From Hyphomicrobiales bacterium (GTDB lineage: Bacteria; Pseudomonadota; Alphaproteobacteria; Rhizobiales; Beijerinckiaceae), in NCBI GenBank assembly GCA_028290705.1, contig JAQGJH010000084.1:1-45084 (forward strand): DNA of 45,084 nt, in the 5' to 3' direction. Shown here in pieces: positions 44,676-45,084 of this stretch. The notes under the pieces were generated by a model. It ran no database searches, had not been told where the DNA came from, and was given only the letters and a program-made list of their open reading frames with translations. The position numbers and the translations under genes were made by a program. Numbering within the stretch: position 1 is the first letter of the stretch; every line of letters starts with the position of its first letter.

Positions 44676-45084
44676 ATGAGCACGACGCGTGACAATCCCT
44701 ACGTCGTCGCGGTTCACGAGTGCTGGAGCGCGGTCGAGGCCGCATGGGCTCCGGTCCTGGCTGCCTGCAAGCTGACACCGCTGCAGTCGAATGCCTGGCT
44801 GGCGAATTGGTACGGCGCACTGACGCGCGCGCCGGGACGCAGCCCGCTCATCCTCGAAGTCAGCGAACGGTCGAACGGCGAGCTCGCATATCTGCTGCCG
44901 CTGGTCGTCGTGTCGCGCGGAAAGCTGACGGCGATCGAGTTCGCCGACGATGGCATCACAGACTACAACATGCCGATCCCGGGTCCGGCGGCGGCGGCGA
45001 GCGAAGCGCAGGCGGTTCTCGTTTGCGCGGCCGTGCTTGCGGCCCTGCCCGCAGCAGACCTGCTGCATCTCGACAAGATGCCCG
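44676..45084 (+). CDS. CelD/BcsL-like GNAT acyltransferase, 3' end outside the window
   Basis: An open frame from ATG at 44676 to the last base without a stop (136 codons visible). It matches the N-terminal part of the GNAT proteins annotated as CelD or cellulose-biosynthesis proteins: LTPLQSNAWLANWYGAL, LAYLLPLVVVSRGKLTAIEFADD (a split segment of two short motifs), GITDYNMPIPGPAA. Such proteins are about 360-400 aa, so only the first third is present. No signal peptide is visible. Substrate unknown. Confidence 0.75.
   Translation, partial: MSTTRDNPYVVAVHECWSAVEAAWAPVLAACKLTPLQSNAWLANWYGALTRAPGRSPLILEVSERSNGELAYLLPLVVVSRGKLTAIEFADDGITDYNMPIPGPAAAASEAQAVLVCAAVLAALPAADLLHLDKMP

Noticed and set aside
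1-45084. CRISPR arrays, insertion sequences, prophage or integrase genes
   Set aside because: No regularly spaced direct repeats, transposase motifs, phage structural genes or att-like repeats next to the tRNA-Leu gene were seen.

Overview
The window is one contiguous piece of GC-rich chromosome from an alphaproteobacterium, most likely of the order Hyphomicrobiales (Rhizobiales). Support comes from gene content and order: pyrB-pyrC-plsY-dprA next to topA-rnr-DUF983-Nudix-rpmG, a divK-pleD pair, an eipB homologue, a DinB with an N-terminal zinc ribbon, clpS-clpA beside a phasin, and DUF1489, DUF3572, DUF599 and DUF3253 proteins. I recognise no prophage, insertion sequence, CRISPR array or other sign of recent transfer. 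This reads as core chromosome.

Layout. 1-6.4 kb: a small conserved ORF converges on a minus-strand block of pyrB, a DHOase-like pyrC, plsY and dprA, with a ClC-type channel upstream. 6.7-13.7 kb: a plus-strand run topA, rnr, DUF983, Nudix hydrolase, rpmG. 13.7-14.1 kb: a non-coding gap with two facing terminators and a candidate structured RNA on the minus strand. 14.1-15.8 kb: divK-pleD, cell-cycle and c-di-GMP signalling. 16-25 kb: DUF3572-dinB (translationally coupled), eipB (envelope), ridA-GDPD (coupled), an MFS exporter, a secreted FecR-domain protein, a DUF482 acyltransferase-like protein, a HIT protein, and azlCD. 25-29 kb: clpA and clpS, then a phasin whose promoter carries two copies of a TGC-N3-GCA operator (PhaR-like). 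29-31 kb: a D,D-carboxypeptidase with a SPOR domain. 31-37 kb: a minus-strand block mccB, a membrane protein, mccA, DUF1489, a VWA protein and a membrane J-domain protein. 37-45 kb: DUF599, DUF3253, YdcF, a glutathione S-transferase, a PfkB-family kinase, isovaleryl-CoA dehydrogenase, a GH25 lipoprotein, tRNA-Leu(GAG), lipB, acylphosphatase, and the start of a CelD-like acyltransferase cut by the window edge.

How the genes work together. Ivd and the two methylcrotonyl-CoA carboxylase subunits give two consecutive steps of leucine breakdown, and AzlCD would export branched-chain amino acids. PyrB and the DHOase-like protein probably form an aspartate transcarbamoylase complex. ClpS delivers N-degron substrates to ClpA. 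DivK and PleD act in the asymmetric-division network. Near-consensus CtrA half-site pairs lie upstream of two cell-wall hydrolases, one of them beside two GANTC methylation sites.

No clearly new multi-gene system is evident. The best candidates for something undescribed are the unassigned minus-strand RNA at about 13.7-13.9 kb, the VWA plus J-domain pair at 30.9-32.3 kb, and the divergent CDF-like membrane protein between the two MCC subunits. All functional calls rest on reading motifs in the translations. No database search was run.
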